Position numbers and translations under genes: made by a program. Source: Methylophilaceae bacterium 11 (lineage in GTDB: Bacteria; Pseudomonadota; Gammaproteobacteria; Burkholderiales; Methylophilaceae). From it: a stretch of DNA of 64,000 bases. Position 1 is the first letter of the stretch, and the number at the start of each line of letters is the position of its first letter. The DNA lies in contig JCKJ01000001.1 in NCBI GenBank assembly GCA_000525025.1, forward strand, positions 868,001 to 932,000, given 5' to 3'. The notes beneath the pieces are model-generated. The model searched no databases. It saw only the letters and a program-made list of their open reading frames with translations, and had not been told where the DNA came from. Below are positions 45,161 through 54,011 of this stretch, piece after piece.

Positions 45161-45580
45161 ATGTTGGATAAAATCGAAGAGGCCGGGAGTAGTAAATCCA
45201 CTTTTTATGAGTTATTAGGTGGTGAAGAAGCTGGGCAGCAAGTTGTCCGTCAACTAGTCAATACTTTTTATGATGTGATGGATACAGACCCTAAGGCAGC
45301 GGGTATACGCGCTTTACATCAAGCAGACCTTACCGATGCACGTGAGAAACTATCTATGTTTCTCACTGGTTGGATGGGTGGGCCGCAACTGTATATCGAG
45401 CGCTATGGGCATCCGATGTTGCGCCGTAGGCACATGCCGTTTGCAATTGGTGAATCTGAACGTGATCAATGGATGTATTGCATGATACGTGCGATGCATA
45501 CGCTACAACTTGATGAAGAAATCATGAAAAAGTTAGCCGCCCAGCTGTATGGGGTAGCGGATTTTATGCGTAACAAGTAA
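45161..45580 (+). CDS. group II truncated haemoglobin (trHbO-like)
   Basis: 139 residues. The 2-over-2 globin fold is shown by STFYELLGGEEAGQQVVRQLV, the NTFYDVM B-helix with a Tyr, LSMFLTGWMGGPQLYIERYG, and the proximal His91 in RRRHMPF. Trp104 in DQWMYCM fills the G8 position that marks group II. These proteins bind O2, NO or peroxide. The tight link to purT (5-base gap) suggests co-translation. The roughly 100 bases after it hold no gene. Confidence 0.92.
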   Translation: MLDKIEEAGSSKSTFYELLGGEEAGQQVVRQLVNTFYDVMDTDPKAAGIRALHQADLTDAREKLSMFLTGWMGGPQLYIERYGHPMLRRRHMPFAIGESERDQWMYCMIRAMHTLQLDEEIMKKLAAQLYGVADFMRNK

Positions 45581-45684
45581 TATAGTTTACAAACGTTAAC
45601 AAATTAACGATTTGAAGTAACAAGTAGCACTGCATTAACATCATTAATTGAATACCCTCACAACATAAATAAAAGGTTGCAACC

Positions 45685-47997
45685 TTGGTATTTAAGCAGT
45701 TATTGCGCGTGGCATGTGTTGCCTCACTTAGCGTACTCGCAATTGCGGTTGTGAGCGCATTTCCTTTGTTCGAAGAAATGGCATTGACTGCCAACCGACT
45801 CGCCCATCACCCAACTAGCCTCCCCAGTCAAGCGCACGCACTGTTGGCGTGGGTGCAGGTCTATAAAATGGAACTTACACTCGGCATGTTCCTCACGCTG
45901 GGGGTTTTGACCTTCGCATTGTTTATTTTAGACCGTGAGTTTCGCGCACACTTACAGTATAAGTTATCCACCAGTATCGATCAGCGACGGTTCATGATGA
46001 CAGATCCTGCATTGCTGCAAAAAATCAGGTTGTCTCGTATCGGTTTTATGATTGCCTTGGTCGCAATATTTATCTTAATTACCGTTACTTATCAGTCTTA
46101 CCGTAATCAGTTGATCGTACAGTTCTTCGCGCTGGGGGTGTTTCTATTCAATATTAGCGGAACCTATTTTTTTGGTAGTTTAAAGCGTGCCGGTCAGATG
46201 GAGCGCTTGGTCAATAGGCTGAATCTGTATCATCAAAATAAAGATGAAGCACAAGAAAAACTAGTACAGGCTGACAAACGCTTACAAAGGCAGACAGCCA
46301 GCCTTGCCTATTTGGCCTCTCATTTAAATAAGCAGACTTCTTCACAATTGTTTTATCAGGCGCTGATTAAGCAATCTGCGGAAACCTTAGACGTGGCACG
46401 TGTGAGCGTATGGATGTATTCAGCAGACAAGCAACAACTGGTATGTGAGGCTTTATATGAGCTAAAAACACAAGCCTATACACAAGGCCAGGTGCTGGTG
46501 GCAAACGATTTCCCACATTATTTTGATGCGCTGAAGCAAGCGCGTGTGGTCGTGGCCGATGACGTATATCAACACAGTGCAACGCAAGATTTTGTGGTGG
46601 ATTATTTTCCATCACAGCAAATAGGCGCGCTGTTAGATGCAACGATTTGGCACGATGATGAAATGATTGGCGTGATTTGCCATGAGCATGTCGGCCCAGC
46701 GCGCGAGTGGACATTGGACGAGCAAAATTATGCAGGCTCTCTGGCCGATTTGGCTCGACTGACGGTTGAGTTACACAGGCGTCAAAAAGTAGAGACAGAC
46801 TTGGTGGAGCATCAAGAGAACTTTGAGGACATGCTAAAAACTCGGACGGCATCGATTGAAAGTAATGCCAAGTTGTTCCGTTTCTTGGTCGAGCGCGCAC
46901 CCGTGACGATTCTGTACATGAATGCGGCTAACGAAATTATAGAAATGAACCCTGAAGCCGAACGTATTACTGGCTATAGCCGGGACTACGTCATTGGCAG
47001 AACTTACCAAAGTTTATTTGTGCCAGAAGGTATGACAGGTGAGCACGAAGCATTCTCTAGCGATGTGTTTTTTGGCAATAAAATTCAAGGCCAAGAAATG
47101 CTGATTCGCCGTGCAGATGGCTCCACCACTGAGTTATCTATTTCCAGAAGTATGGAGTTGGACGCAGAGGGTAATCCGGTCATTATTTCAATCGGGCAAG
47201 ACATCAGCCAGCAAAAAGCGCTGGAAGCTTCGCTCATCAAAGCGCGCGAAGCAGCCGAGTCGGCAGACCGCATTAAGTCTATGTTTGTGGCTTCTATGTC
47301 TCACGAGTTACGTACGCCACTTAACTCGATTATTGGTTTCTTGGGCGTGGTGTTGCAGGGCATGTCCGGCGAGTTAAATGTCAAACAAAAAGATCAGCTG
47401 GGACGCGCTTACGCTTCATCTAAACATTTACTGTCCTTGATTTCCGATGTGATTGATATCTCTAAAATCGAGGCAGGCTTTTTAGAAACCCATCAAATGA
47501 CGTTTGATATCAAAGAGGTTATGCATGATGTGTCGCATGCGGTACAGCATCTGGTAATAGAGCGTAAGCTCAATTTACAGATAGAGTGTCCGGAGGGCAT
47601 CACCCTTGATTCCGATCGCAAGCGTTTGTATCAGGTGGTTTTGAATGTGGTTTCCAATGCGCTGAAATATACAGAAAAAGGGCATGTCAGCGTTAAAGTC
47701 ATGCCTTTGCCGGAGCAGTTGGAAATTGTAGTTGCGGACACGGGCATTGGGATTGATGAGGCTGGTTTAGCCAAACTATTCAAGCCATTCGAACGGATTG
47801 ATTCACGACTTAAGATTAAAACCTTGGGCACGGGATTGGGCTTGTATTTAACCCATAAGATTTTGACTTTGCTGTTGGGTGGTAGCATCACGGTCAACAG
47901 TAAAGTAGAGCAGGGAAGTACGTTTACGATGCGTTTGCCTTACCAGATGCCTGAAGTGGAGGCCGGTAAATTAGTCAACATTTTAGAAGGGCAATAA
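45685..47997 (+). CDS. membrane sensor histidine kinase (4 TM, GAF, PAS, HisKA, HATPase)
   Basis: 770 residues from a TTG start behind an aaaagg. Four membrane segments lie at about 8-30, 55-78, 110-130 and 143-165. Coiled coil, GAF domain (about 215-360), PAS domain (about 395-505), and the kinase core follow, with H-box SMSHELRTPLNSIIGF (His540), N-box NVVSNALKYTEKG and DTGIGI/GTGLGLYL boxes. It lacks a fused receiver; the two following genes supply them. Input unknown. The ligand-binding area seems to be in the membrane or cytosol, as the loops between segments are short. Confidence 0.9.
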   Translation: MVFKQLLRVACVASLSVLAIAVVSAFPLFEEMALTANRLAHHPTSLPSQAHALLAWVQVYKMELTLGMFLTLGVLTFALFILDREFRAHLQYKLSTSIDQRRFMMTDPALLQKIRLSRIGFMIALVAIFILITVTYQSYRNQLIVQFFALGVFLFNISGTYFFGSLKRAGQMERLVNRLNLYHQNKDEAQEKLVQADKRLQRQTASLAYLASHLNKQTSSQLFYQALIKQSAETLDVARVSVWMYSADKQQLVCEALYELKTQAYTQGQVLVANDFPHYFDALKQARVVVADDVYQHSATQDFVVDYFPSQQIGALLDATIWHDDEMIGVICHEHVGPAREWTLDEQNYAGSLADLARLTVELHRRQKVETDLVEHQENFEDMLKTRTASIESNAKLFRFLVERAPVTILYMNAANEIIEMNPEAERITGYSRDYVIGRTYQSLFVPEGMTGEHEAFSSDVFFGNKIQGQEMLIRRADGSTTELSISRSMELDAEGNPVIISIGQDISQQKALEASLIKAREAAESADRIKSMFVASMSHELRTPLNSIIGFLGVVLQGMSGELNVKQKDQLGRAYASSKHLLSLISDVIDISKIEAGFLETHQMTFDIKEVMHDVSHAVQHLVIERKLNLQIECPEGITLDSDRKRLYQVVLNVVSNALKYTEKGHVSVKVMPLPEQLEIVVADTGIGIDEAGLAKLFKPFERIDSRLKIKTLGTGLGLYLTHKILTLLLGGSITVNSKVEQGSTFTMRLPYQMPEVEAGKLVNILEGQ

Positions 47998-47999
47998 TA

Positions 48000-48374
48000 A
48001 TGAGAACAGCCTTAATCATCGAAGATAATGACAATAACCTTGAGCTGATCCGGTTTATTCTGCAGCAGGCCGGTTACCGTGTGCGCTTTGCTATGACTGG
48101 CGAAGAAGGCGTGCAGCAGGCATTGACGATTCCGCCGGATTTTATTGTGTTGGATATTCAGTTGCCGGATATCAATGGGCTAGAGGTGCTCAAGCGCATT
48201 CGTGCACATCCGGTAGGGAAAACAGTGCCGATTATTGCCATGACCTCGTATGCCATGTCTGGCGATCGCGAACGCTTACTAGAAGCAGGTTGCACCAGTT
48301 ATATTGAAAAACCCATTGATCCGATGACTGTGATTGCACAGATTCAAGCGGTGATTGGTAAGGAAACTTCTTAA
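48000..48374 (+). CDS. single-domain response regulator (receiver)
   Basis: 124 residues. Receiver with acidic pair IIEDNDNN, phospho-acceptor Asp52 in IVLDIQLPDING, MTSYAMSG and EKPIDPMT. It has no output domain, so it may pass phosphate onward (as CheY/DivK types do) or bind a partner. Starts three bases after the kinase stop, ends overlapping the next gene (TAATG). Confidence 0.92.
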   Translation: MRTALIIEDNDNNLELIRFILQQAGYRVRFAMTGEEGVQQALTIPPDFIVLDIQLPDINGLEVLKRIRAHPVGKTVPIIAMTSYAMSGDRERLLEAGCTSYIEKPIDPMTVIAQIQAVIGKETS

Positions 48375-50521
48375 TGAACATTTTAATTGCGGAAGATGAC
48401 GATAATTCTAGGCAATTGCTGGTGGATTTATTCCAATCTAAAGGTCATGGGGTTTCCAGTTTTGATAATGGGTTAAAAGCGCTTGCCTATTTACATTCCC
48501 ATAGCGTTGATTTGATTGTTTCAGATATTTTGATGCCAGAAATGGATGGCTATGGCTTATGCCGTGCGGTCAAACAAAATATCTCCATGCAAAGTATTCC
48601 GTTTGTGTTCTATACCGCCACCTATACGTCTAGCCAGGATGAGCGCTTTGCCATGTCACTGGGCGCCTCTGCTTTTTTAATTAAGCCAATGGACTTGCAA
48701 GCGTTTCTGGGTGTGATTGCTGAGGTGACTAAATCCGGCGCCAAACAACCCCGAGTGGCTAAAGGACGTGGCTTGTATCGCGTTGCCCCGGTTAAATTTG
48801 ATAAACAGCATACTGACATCGTCCGGGCAAAATTAGATAAAAAAATTATCGAGCTGAACCAAGAGCGTCAAAAACTGATTGAAAGTGAAGCGCGTTTTAG
48901 AGATTTTGCCGAAGCCTCGGCCGATTGGTTTTGGGAGGCAGATAGCGCGCTCAATATCCAAGCATTGAGTGGTGCACCAATGGGTTTGAGCGTATGTAAT
49001 CTGCAAGATATTGCCAAAGCCTGCCAAAGTCACTTAGCTGATGACATGTTGAGCGTATTGCAACAACGGTTGCCATTTTCAGACTTTATTGTGCATTTTA
49101 TCGATGCGCATGAAAAGCATATGTATTTGCGCGTATCAGGCAAACCAATCTTTGATGACCAACTTAAATTTATTGGTTATCGGGGAGTGGGGAAAGATGT
49201 CAGTGAAATGATTGCGCTCAATCGCAAAGTGGAGTTTTTGGCTTCGCACGATGAGCTGACAGGATTGCCTAACCGGAGTGTATTCAAAATTAACTTGGCA
49301 CAAGCGCTCAAAAAGGCAGAGCGTCATCGCCAGCAAGTATTACTTTTATATTTTGATATCGATCATTTCAAACTCGTGAATGACACATTGGGACATGAGG
49401 CGGGTGACCAACTGTTGATGATGTCGACCAAGCGCATTATTGAATGTGCACGTGAGATTGATGTGTTGTACCGCATGGGTGGAGATGAATTTGTGATGGT
49501 GATTGAATCAGCCACGCCACAAGATGCGCATCGCATTGTGCGAGATATCGTCAAAGCGTTTTCCATGCCATTTGAGATTATGGAACAGCGTGTGTATACC
49601 ACCGTGAGCATTGGGGTAAGCGTGTATCCAGATGACGCCACAGATTTGCAGACGCTGCTGACGTATGCAGATTTGGCCATGTACCGTGCAAAGCAAAATG
49701 GGCGTAATAGCTTTGAGTTCTATACCCCCAACATGAATTTCATCCCCAAAGAGTGGATGGACATGGAACATGGAATACGCCTTGCATTGCGTAAACATGA
49801 GTTTCATATGGTGTATCAACCGCAGTTAGATGCTGAGCGTAACGTAGTGGTTGGTATGGAAGCACTGATTCGCTGGACTCACCCGGATCACGGTTTAATT
49901 TCGACCATTGAGCTGATTCGTGTGGCCGAGCAATCTTCGTTGATTAATACGCTGGATGATTGGGTGCTAGAAGAGGTTTGTAGGCAAATGCGTGTTTGGC
50001 GAGAGGCAGGCTATGTATTGCCGCGCATGTCCGTCAATATGTCAGCAAGGCATTTAAGATCAGATAACTTAATGAATTTACTCAATAATATCCCTAAGCA
50101 ATATGGCATTGAGCCAGAGATGTTATGCATAGAAATTACCGAGCATGCAATATTGGAAGAAAGCGCCACTGTTAAAAATAACATGCAGGCGATTAAAAAG
50201 GCCGGATTTGGCATATCGCTGGATGACTTTGGTACCGGGCATTCTTCATTGTTATATCTCAAGCGCTGGGCGGTGGACGAAGTGAAGATTGAGCGTACGT
50301 TTGTAAACGACTTAGTGAGCTCGGATGAAGATCGCGCCATTGTAAGGGCGATGGTGGCATTAGCCGAAGCGTTGGATTTGGATTTGGTAGGTGAAGGCGT
50401 AGAAAACCAGCATCAGGCGGACATTCTACTGGCTAGTGGTTGTAGGGTCATACAAGGCTATTTTTACTCGCCACCTGTGCCACCGGATCAGGTGACACAG
50501 TGGTTCAAAAAAACAGATTAA
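48374..50521 (+). CDS. response regulator with PAS, GGDEF and EAL domains
   Basis: 715 residues. Receiver (Asp51 in LIVSDILMPEMDG), a coiled coil (LDKKIIELNQERQKLIESEA), a PAS-like part (ADWFWEADSALNIQ...), an intact GGDEF domain (YRMGGDEFVMVIES) and an intact EAL domain (GMEALIRWTHPDHG, SLDDFGTGHSSLLYL, GEGVENQ). It should turn the upstream kinase signal into c-di-GMP synthesis or breakdown. The stop overlaps that of the convergent helicase gene (TTAA at 50518-50521), so no terminator separates them. Confidence 0.93.
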   Translation: MNILIAEDDDNSRQLLVDLFQSKGHGVSSFDNGLKALAYLHSHSVDLIVSDILMPEMDGYGLCRAVKQNISMQSIPFVFYTATYTSSQDERFAMSLGASAFLIKPMDLQAFLGVIAEVTKSGAKQPRVAKGRGLYRVAPVKFDKQHTDIVRAKLDKKIIELNQERQKLIESEARFRDFAEASADWFWEADSALNIQALSGAPMGLSVCNLQDIAKACQSHLADDMLSVLQQRLPFSDFIVHFIDAHEKHMYLRVSGKPIFDDQLKFIGYRGVGKDVSEMIALNRKVEFLASHDELTGLPNRSVFKINLAQALKKAERHRQQVLLLYFDIDHFKLVNDTLGHEAGDQLLMMSTKRIIECAREIDVLYRMGGDEFVMVIESATPQDAHRIVRDIVKAFSMPFEIMEQRVYTTVSIGVSVYPDDATDLQTLLTYADLAMYRAKQNGRNSFEFYTPNMNFIPKEWMDMEHGIRLALRKHEFHMVYQPQLDAERNVVVGMEALIRWTHPDHGLISTIELIRVAEQSSLINTLDDWVLEEVCRQMRVWREAGYVLPRMSVNMSARHLRSDNLMNLLNNIPKQYGIEPEMLCIEITEHAILEESATVKNNMQAIKKAGFGISLDDFGTGHSSLLYLKRWAVDEVKIERTFVNDLVSSDEDRAIVRAMVALAEALDLDLVGEGVENQHQADILLASGCRVIQGYFYSPPVPPDQVTQWFKKTD

Positions 50522-51936
50522 GGACGCTTGAGTCCGCCTAATAATGCAGCCACTGGAGCCTTGCGGCTTTGACTAGGGTTCGCTCTTGCCACTGCTTTTG
50601 CCTCGGCAGTATTGGGTTCATACGGTTTATTAAACCAAGCATCCGCAGATGACGCTTTCGATTTTCTGGGGGCGCTGCTTGGTGTGCTGCTATGGCTTGT
50701 GCGTACACGCTTATCGTGTTCTGCAGCACGCGTTTGCGGCTGAACTTGTGCAATTTGACGAGTAATATTTTTCTTAATGAGCTTTTCAATATCAGCAAAA
50801 TACTTCTCTTCATCATCGCAAATCAATGAGATTGCAATCCCGCTGGCACCTGCGCGCCCGGTACGGCCAATTCTATGCACATAGTCTTCTGGTGCACTAG
50901 GGATCTCATAGTTAATGACCATGGGTAAATCACTAATGTCCAAACCACGTGCAGCAACATCGGTAGCTACTAGCGCTTTGACTTTACCAGCCTTGAATGC
51001 ATCCAATGCTTCAATACGTTCTTTTTGCGATTTGTCACCATGAATGGCATCGGCCGAGATGTCTTCTTTTTGTAGCGCGCGCGCTAGCCTGCTGGCTGTG
51101 AGTTTGGTTTTGGTAAACACAATCACTTGGTTGGTTTGCGCTTCTTTTAGCAGTTGTACCAAAAACGCTTGTTTTTGTGGTGCAGCCACTGTGTAGGCTT
51201 GCTGAGTCACATTGTCATTGGTCGCATTACTTCTGGCAACTTCAATCAATGTTGGGTTGGTTAAGAATTCATCTGCTAACTTTTTGATTTCATTAGAGAA
51301 CGTTGCAGAAAACATTAAATTCTGACGTTGTTTTGGCAGTAACGCCAAAATACGTTTTAAGTCTGGCATAAAGCCCATATCGAGCATACGATCCGCTTCG
51401 TCTAGCACTAAAATTTGTACCTGACTAAGTGAAAGCGTTTTTTGTTCGATATGGTCCAATAAACGGCCAGGTGTCGCCACCAATACTTCCACACCTTTTT
51501 TGAGTTGAGGCGTTTGCGATTTAATGTCTACGCCACCGTATACCACCAAGCTAGATAAAGGTGTATGTTTGGCATAGACCTTGACGCTTTCTTCTACCTG
51601 AATCGCCAACTCACGCGTTGGAGTGAGTACCAACGCGCGGATAGGGTGTTTTGCAGGTGATGTGCTGGTACTGGCAAACGGCAATAGTTTTTGTAAAACA
51701 GGTAATGCAAATGCTGCTGTTTTTCCTGTTCCCGTTTGTGCACCAGCCATCAAATCCAACCCCTGCAATGCCAATGGAATTGCCTTGGCTTGAATCGGGG
51801 TAGGCGTGGTATAACCTGTTTCAGTAATGGCTTGCAGCAATGGTGCTGCAAGGCCTAGATTGTCGAAGCTTGGAGTATCTAAGCTTGTATTATCAACATT
51901 TTGTTCAACAAAATTTACATCAGTATTGGTATTCAT
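50518..51936 (-). CDS. rhlE: DEAD-box ATP-dependent RNA helicase RhlE-type, copy 1
   Basis: 472 residues. Q motif (TPTPIQAKAIPLAL), Walker A AQTGTGKT, PTRELA, DEAD box in LVLDEADRMLDMGF, SAT and the HRIGRTGR end motif are all intact. The basic tail from about 400 has KRVRTSHSSTPSSAPRKSK and ends GLKRP. RhlE unwinds short RNA duplexes in ribosome assembly and mRNA decay. It lies 21 bases behind the second helicase gene and is probably transcribed with it. Confidence 0.92.
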   Translation of the reverse strand: MNTNTDVNFVEQNVDNTSLDTPSFDNLGLAAPLLQAITETGYTTPTPIQAKAIPLALQGLDLMAGAQTGTGKTAAFALPVLQKLLPFASTSTSPAKHPIRALVLTPTRELAIQVEESVKVYAKHTPLSSLVVYGGVDIKSQTPQLKKGVEVLVATPGRLLDHIEQKTLSLSQVQILVLDEADRMLDMGFMPDLKRILALLPKQRQNLMFSATFSNEIKKLADEFLTNPTLIEVARSNATNDNVTQQAYTVAAPQKQAFLVQLLKEAQTNQVIVFTKTKLTASRLARALQKEDISADAIHGDKSQKERIEALDAFKAGKVKALVATDVAARGLDISDLPMVINYEIPSAPEDYVHRIGRTGRAGASGIAISLICDDEEKYFADIEKLIKKNITRQIAQVQPQTRAAEHDKRVRTSHSSTPSSAPRKSKASSADAWFNKPYEPNTAEAKAVARANPSQSRKAPVAALLGGLKRP

Positions 51937-51957
51937 GTAAGGTGAGATTGGCCTTAA

Positions 51958-53634
51958 TTAAGCAAAACTACGGTTACGTTTAGGTTTGTTGTCACCACTA
52001 AAGCCGCCGGCATTGGCTCTAGGCGCGCTGGTTCTAGGCGCACTACGCTGTGGGCGTGGATTGCCAAAGTTCTCACCGCTATTGGCTTTATGGCTTGGGC
52101 GACCTTCACGTGGTGCGTCAGTACGCGTATTTCTGTCTTGACGACCGCGACCACCGAACTCTTGGCTTAATGCGCGCGCAAATTGAAAGTCTGTATCTTT
52201 CGTGTAGTTACGGCTGTTACCGTTGACTTCACGTTGACCATCGCGAGGTGCTGCATCTGTATGACGTGGTTGACTGTCACGTTGACGCGAAGCGCCACCG
52301 TCAGCACGAGGTGCACCATCATTAAATGAACGCGTTGCTTGCGGTTTTGCGCCACGCTCGTTCATGACACGGTCACCAAAGCTAGAGCCACGTGTTGCGT
52401 TATCGCGTGATTGGTAGCCACCACGTGCACCTGGTTTGTGTGCACTGCTACGGTCATTGTTACGACCACGTTTGCCAGCAGGCGCGTCAGATTTCATCGC
52501 ACGTTTTGGTTCAAAACCTGCAATGACAGAACCTTCTAATTTTTGGCCAGTATATTGTTCAATTTTGCGTAACAAGTGACGGTCGATATTCGATGCAAAT
52601 GAAATCGCAATACCTGTGTTGTTAGCGCGACCAGTACGACCAATACGGTGTACATAATCTTCTGCAAACTTAGGTAAGTCGTAGTTAATCACGTGGCTAA
52701 TGCCTTGTACGTCAATACCACGCGCCGCTACGTCAGTCGCTACCAATACTTTTACATCACCATGACGCAGTTTAGTTAGTGTACGGTTACGTGCACCTTG
52801 TGTCATATCGCCATGCAATGCTGCCGTTTTATGGCCAGCTGCATATAAGTCTTCTGCCAATAAATCAGCGTGACGTTTTGTGCTGGTGAAAATAATGGCT
52901 TGATTGACATCAGGAGCAATCAATAAATGCTCAAGCAATTTGTTCTTGTGGTTCATGTCATCCACAAAGTGCAAACGTTGCTCAATGTTGGCATGTTTTT
53001 CTTTTTGTCCAGCCACTTGAATTGTCAGCGGATTGTTTTGGAACTGTTTAGCAATATGCATGATGCCATCTAGTGTGGCAGAGAATAATAAAGTTTGACG
53101 CTCTTTAGGTAGTGCTTCGCAGATACGCTCTACATCTGGCATGAAACCCATGTCCAACATGCGGTCCGCTTCATCTAATACCAACATTTGTAAACGGCTT
53201 AGATCAATACGGCCACGTTCCATGTGGTCAATAAAGCGGCCTGGTGTGGCCACTAAGATATCCAATGGTTGTGAAAGTAATTTGTTTTGTAATGGGTAAG
53301 GCATACCACCAACGATACTCACTGTACGGGCACGAATATATTTACCGTATTTACGCGCCGCTTCGTTCACTTGTGCAGCCAACTCACGGGTTGGTGTCAG
53401 CACCAAAATACGTGGGCCACGGCTTTTAGATTCGTGTGGTGTTGCTAATAAATTGAGTGCTGGCAATGTAAATGCAGCAGTCTTGCCTGTCCCTGTTTGT
53501 GCAGAGGCCATGATGTCACGGCCATTCAGTGCTTCAGGAATCGCTTGTGCTTGAATAGCAGTTGGTGTGTCGTAACCAGCTTCGAGTACGGCACGTAAAA
53601 TAGTTGGGTGTAGATTTAATGATTCAAAAGACAA
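51958..53634 (-). CDS. rhlE: DEAD-box ATP-dependent RNA helicase RhlE-type, copy 2
   Basis: 558 residues from a TTG start at 53634, chosen because an aaaggga ribosome site lies just upstream and the N-terminus then reads MSFESLNLHP, as in RhlE proteins. The helicase core has AQTGTGKT, TPTRELAAQ, LVLDEADRMLDMGF, FSATL and HRIGRTGRA. A long disordered tail from about 385 is rich in Arg, Gly, Asn and Ser (RGRNNDRSS, RGRQDRNTRTD), which should bind RNA. It stands at the head of a two-helicase operon behind a long leader. Confidence 0.92.
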   Translation of the reverse strand: MSFESLNLHPTILRAVLEAGYDTPTAIQAQAIPEALNGRDIMASAQTGTGKTAAFTLPALNLLATPHESKSRGPRILVLTPTRELAAQVNEAARKYGKYIRARTVSIVGGMPYPLQNKLLSQPLDILVATPGRFIDHMERGRIDLSRLQMLVLDEADRMLDMGFMPDVERICEALPKERQTLLFSATLDGIMHIAKQFQNNPLTIQVAGQKEKHANIEQRLHFVDDMNHKNKLLEHLLIAPDVNQAIIFTSTKRHADLLAEDLYAAGHKTAALHGDMTQGARNRTLTKLRHGDVKVLVATDVAARGIDVQGISHVINYDLPKFAEDYVHRIGRTGRANNTGIAISFASNIDRHLLRKIEQYTGQKLEGSVIAGFEPKRAMKSDAPAGKRGRNNDRSSAHKPGARGGYQSRDNATRGSSFGDRVMNERGAKPQATRSFNDGAPRADGGASRQRDSQPRHTDAAPRDGQREVNGNSRNYTKDTDFQFARALSQEFGGRGRQDRNTRTDAPREGRPSHKANSGENFGNPRPQRSAPRTSAPRANAGGFSGDNKPKRNRSFA

Positions 53635-53906
53635 AGTATGTCCCTTTCTAAAAACAATAAAAAAGGGCGCGAGCAAAACACAGTTCAGCTGAAAATCAGC
53701 GTAATACGCGAAAGCAGTATGAATAATGGTAAATCAGTTCATGTAAATGCTTTTTACTAGCGCACGGGCATAGCCGCTAACCAGTAAAAGATAGATAAGA
53801 GAGGTCTCATCTAAAAGATTGCTACTTCCATATTTCGCGAGTAGCCGTTGGGTCAGGGCAATGAATCTAAAACTTTTAATTACTGCATAAGTTTTAAGTT
53901 GTGCGC
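53635..53906 (-). ncRNA. long 5' leader of the two-helicase operon
   Basis: From the promoter at 53907-53934 to the helicase start there are about 270 bases without a gene. They hold small inverted repeats (for example GCTGA/TCAGC near 53684). mRNAs of cold-induced helicases and cold-shock proteins often have such leaders that fold differently with temperature. The role here is inference. Confidence 0.45.
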
Positions 53907-53934
53907 AGTATAACCATATCCACCTAAATGTCAA
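53907..53934 (-). promoter_or_regulatory. strong sigma-70 promoter for the helicase operon
   Basis: On the minus strand TTGACA (53934-53929), a 16-base spacer and TATACT (53912-53907). Start of transcription is expected near 53900. Confidence 0.7.
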
Positions 53935-54011
53935 ATTAAAATTCACATTGTCAAATAAGTTTCATGCTAAATGTGTTAAAATCGCGCCCTTCCAAACAAT
54001 CGGCAGCTTTC

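Noticed and set aside
46367-46900. 177-residue open frame on the minus strand
   Set aside because: It is antisense to the GAF part of the histidine kinase, with random composition and no start signals.
53734-53946. 70-residue open frame in the helicase leader
   Set aside because: Its start codon lies upstream of the mapped promoter, it has no ribosome site, and it ends far from the helicase gene.
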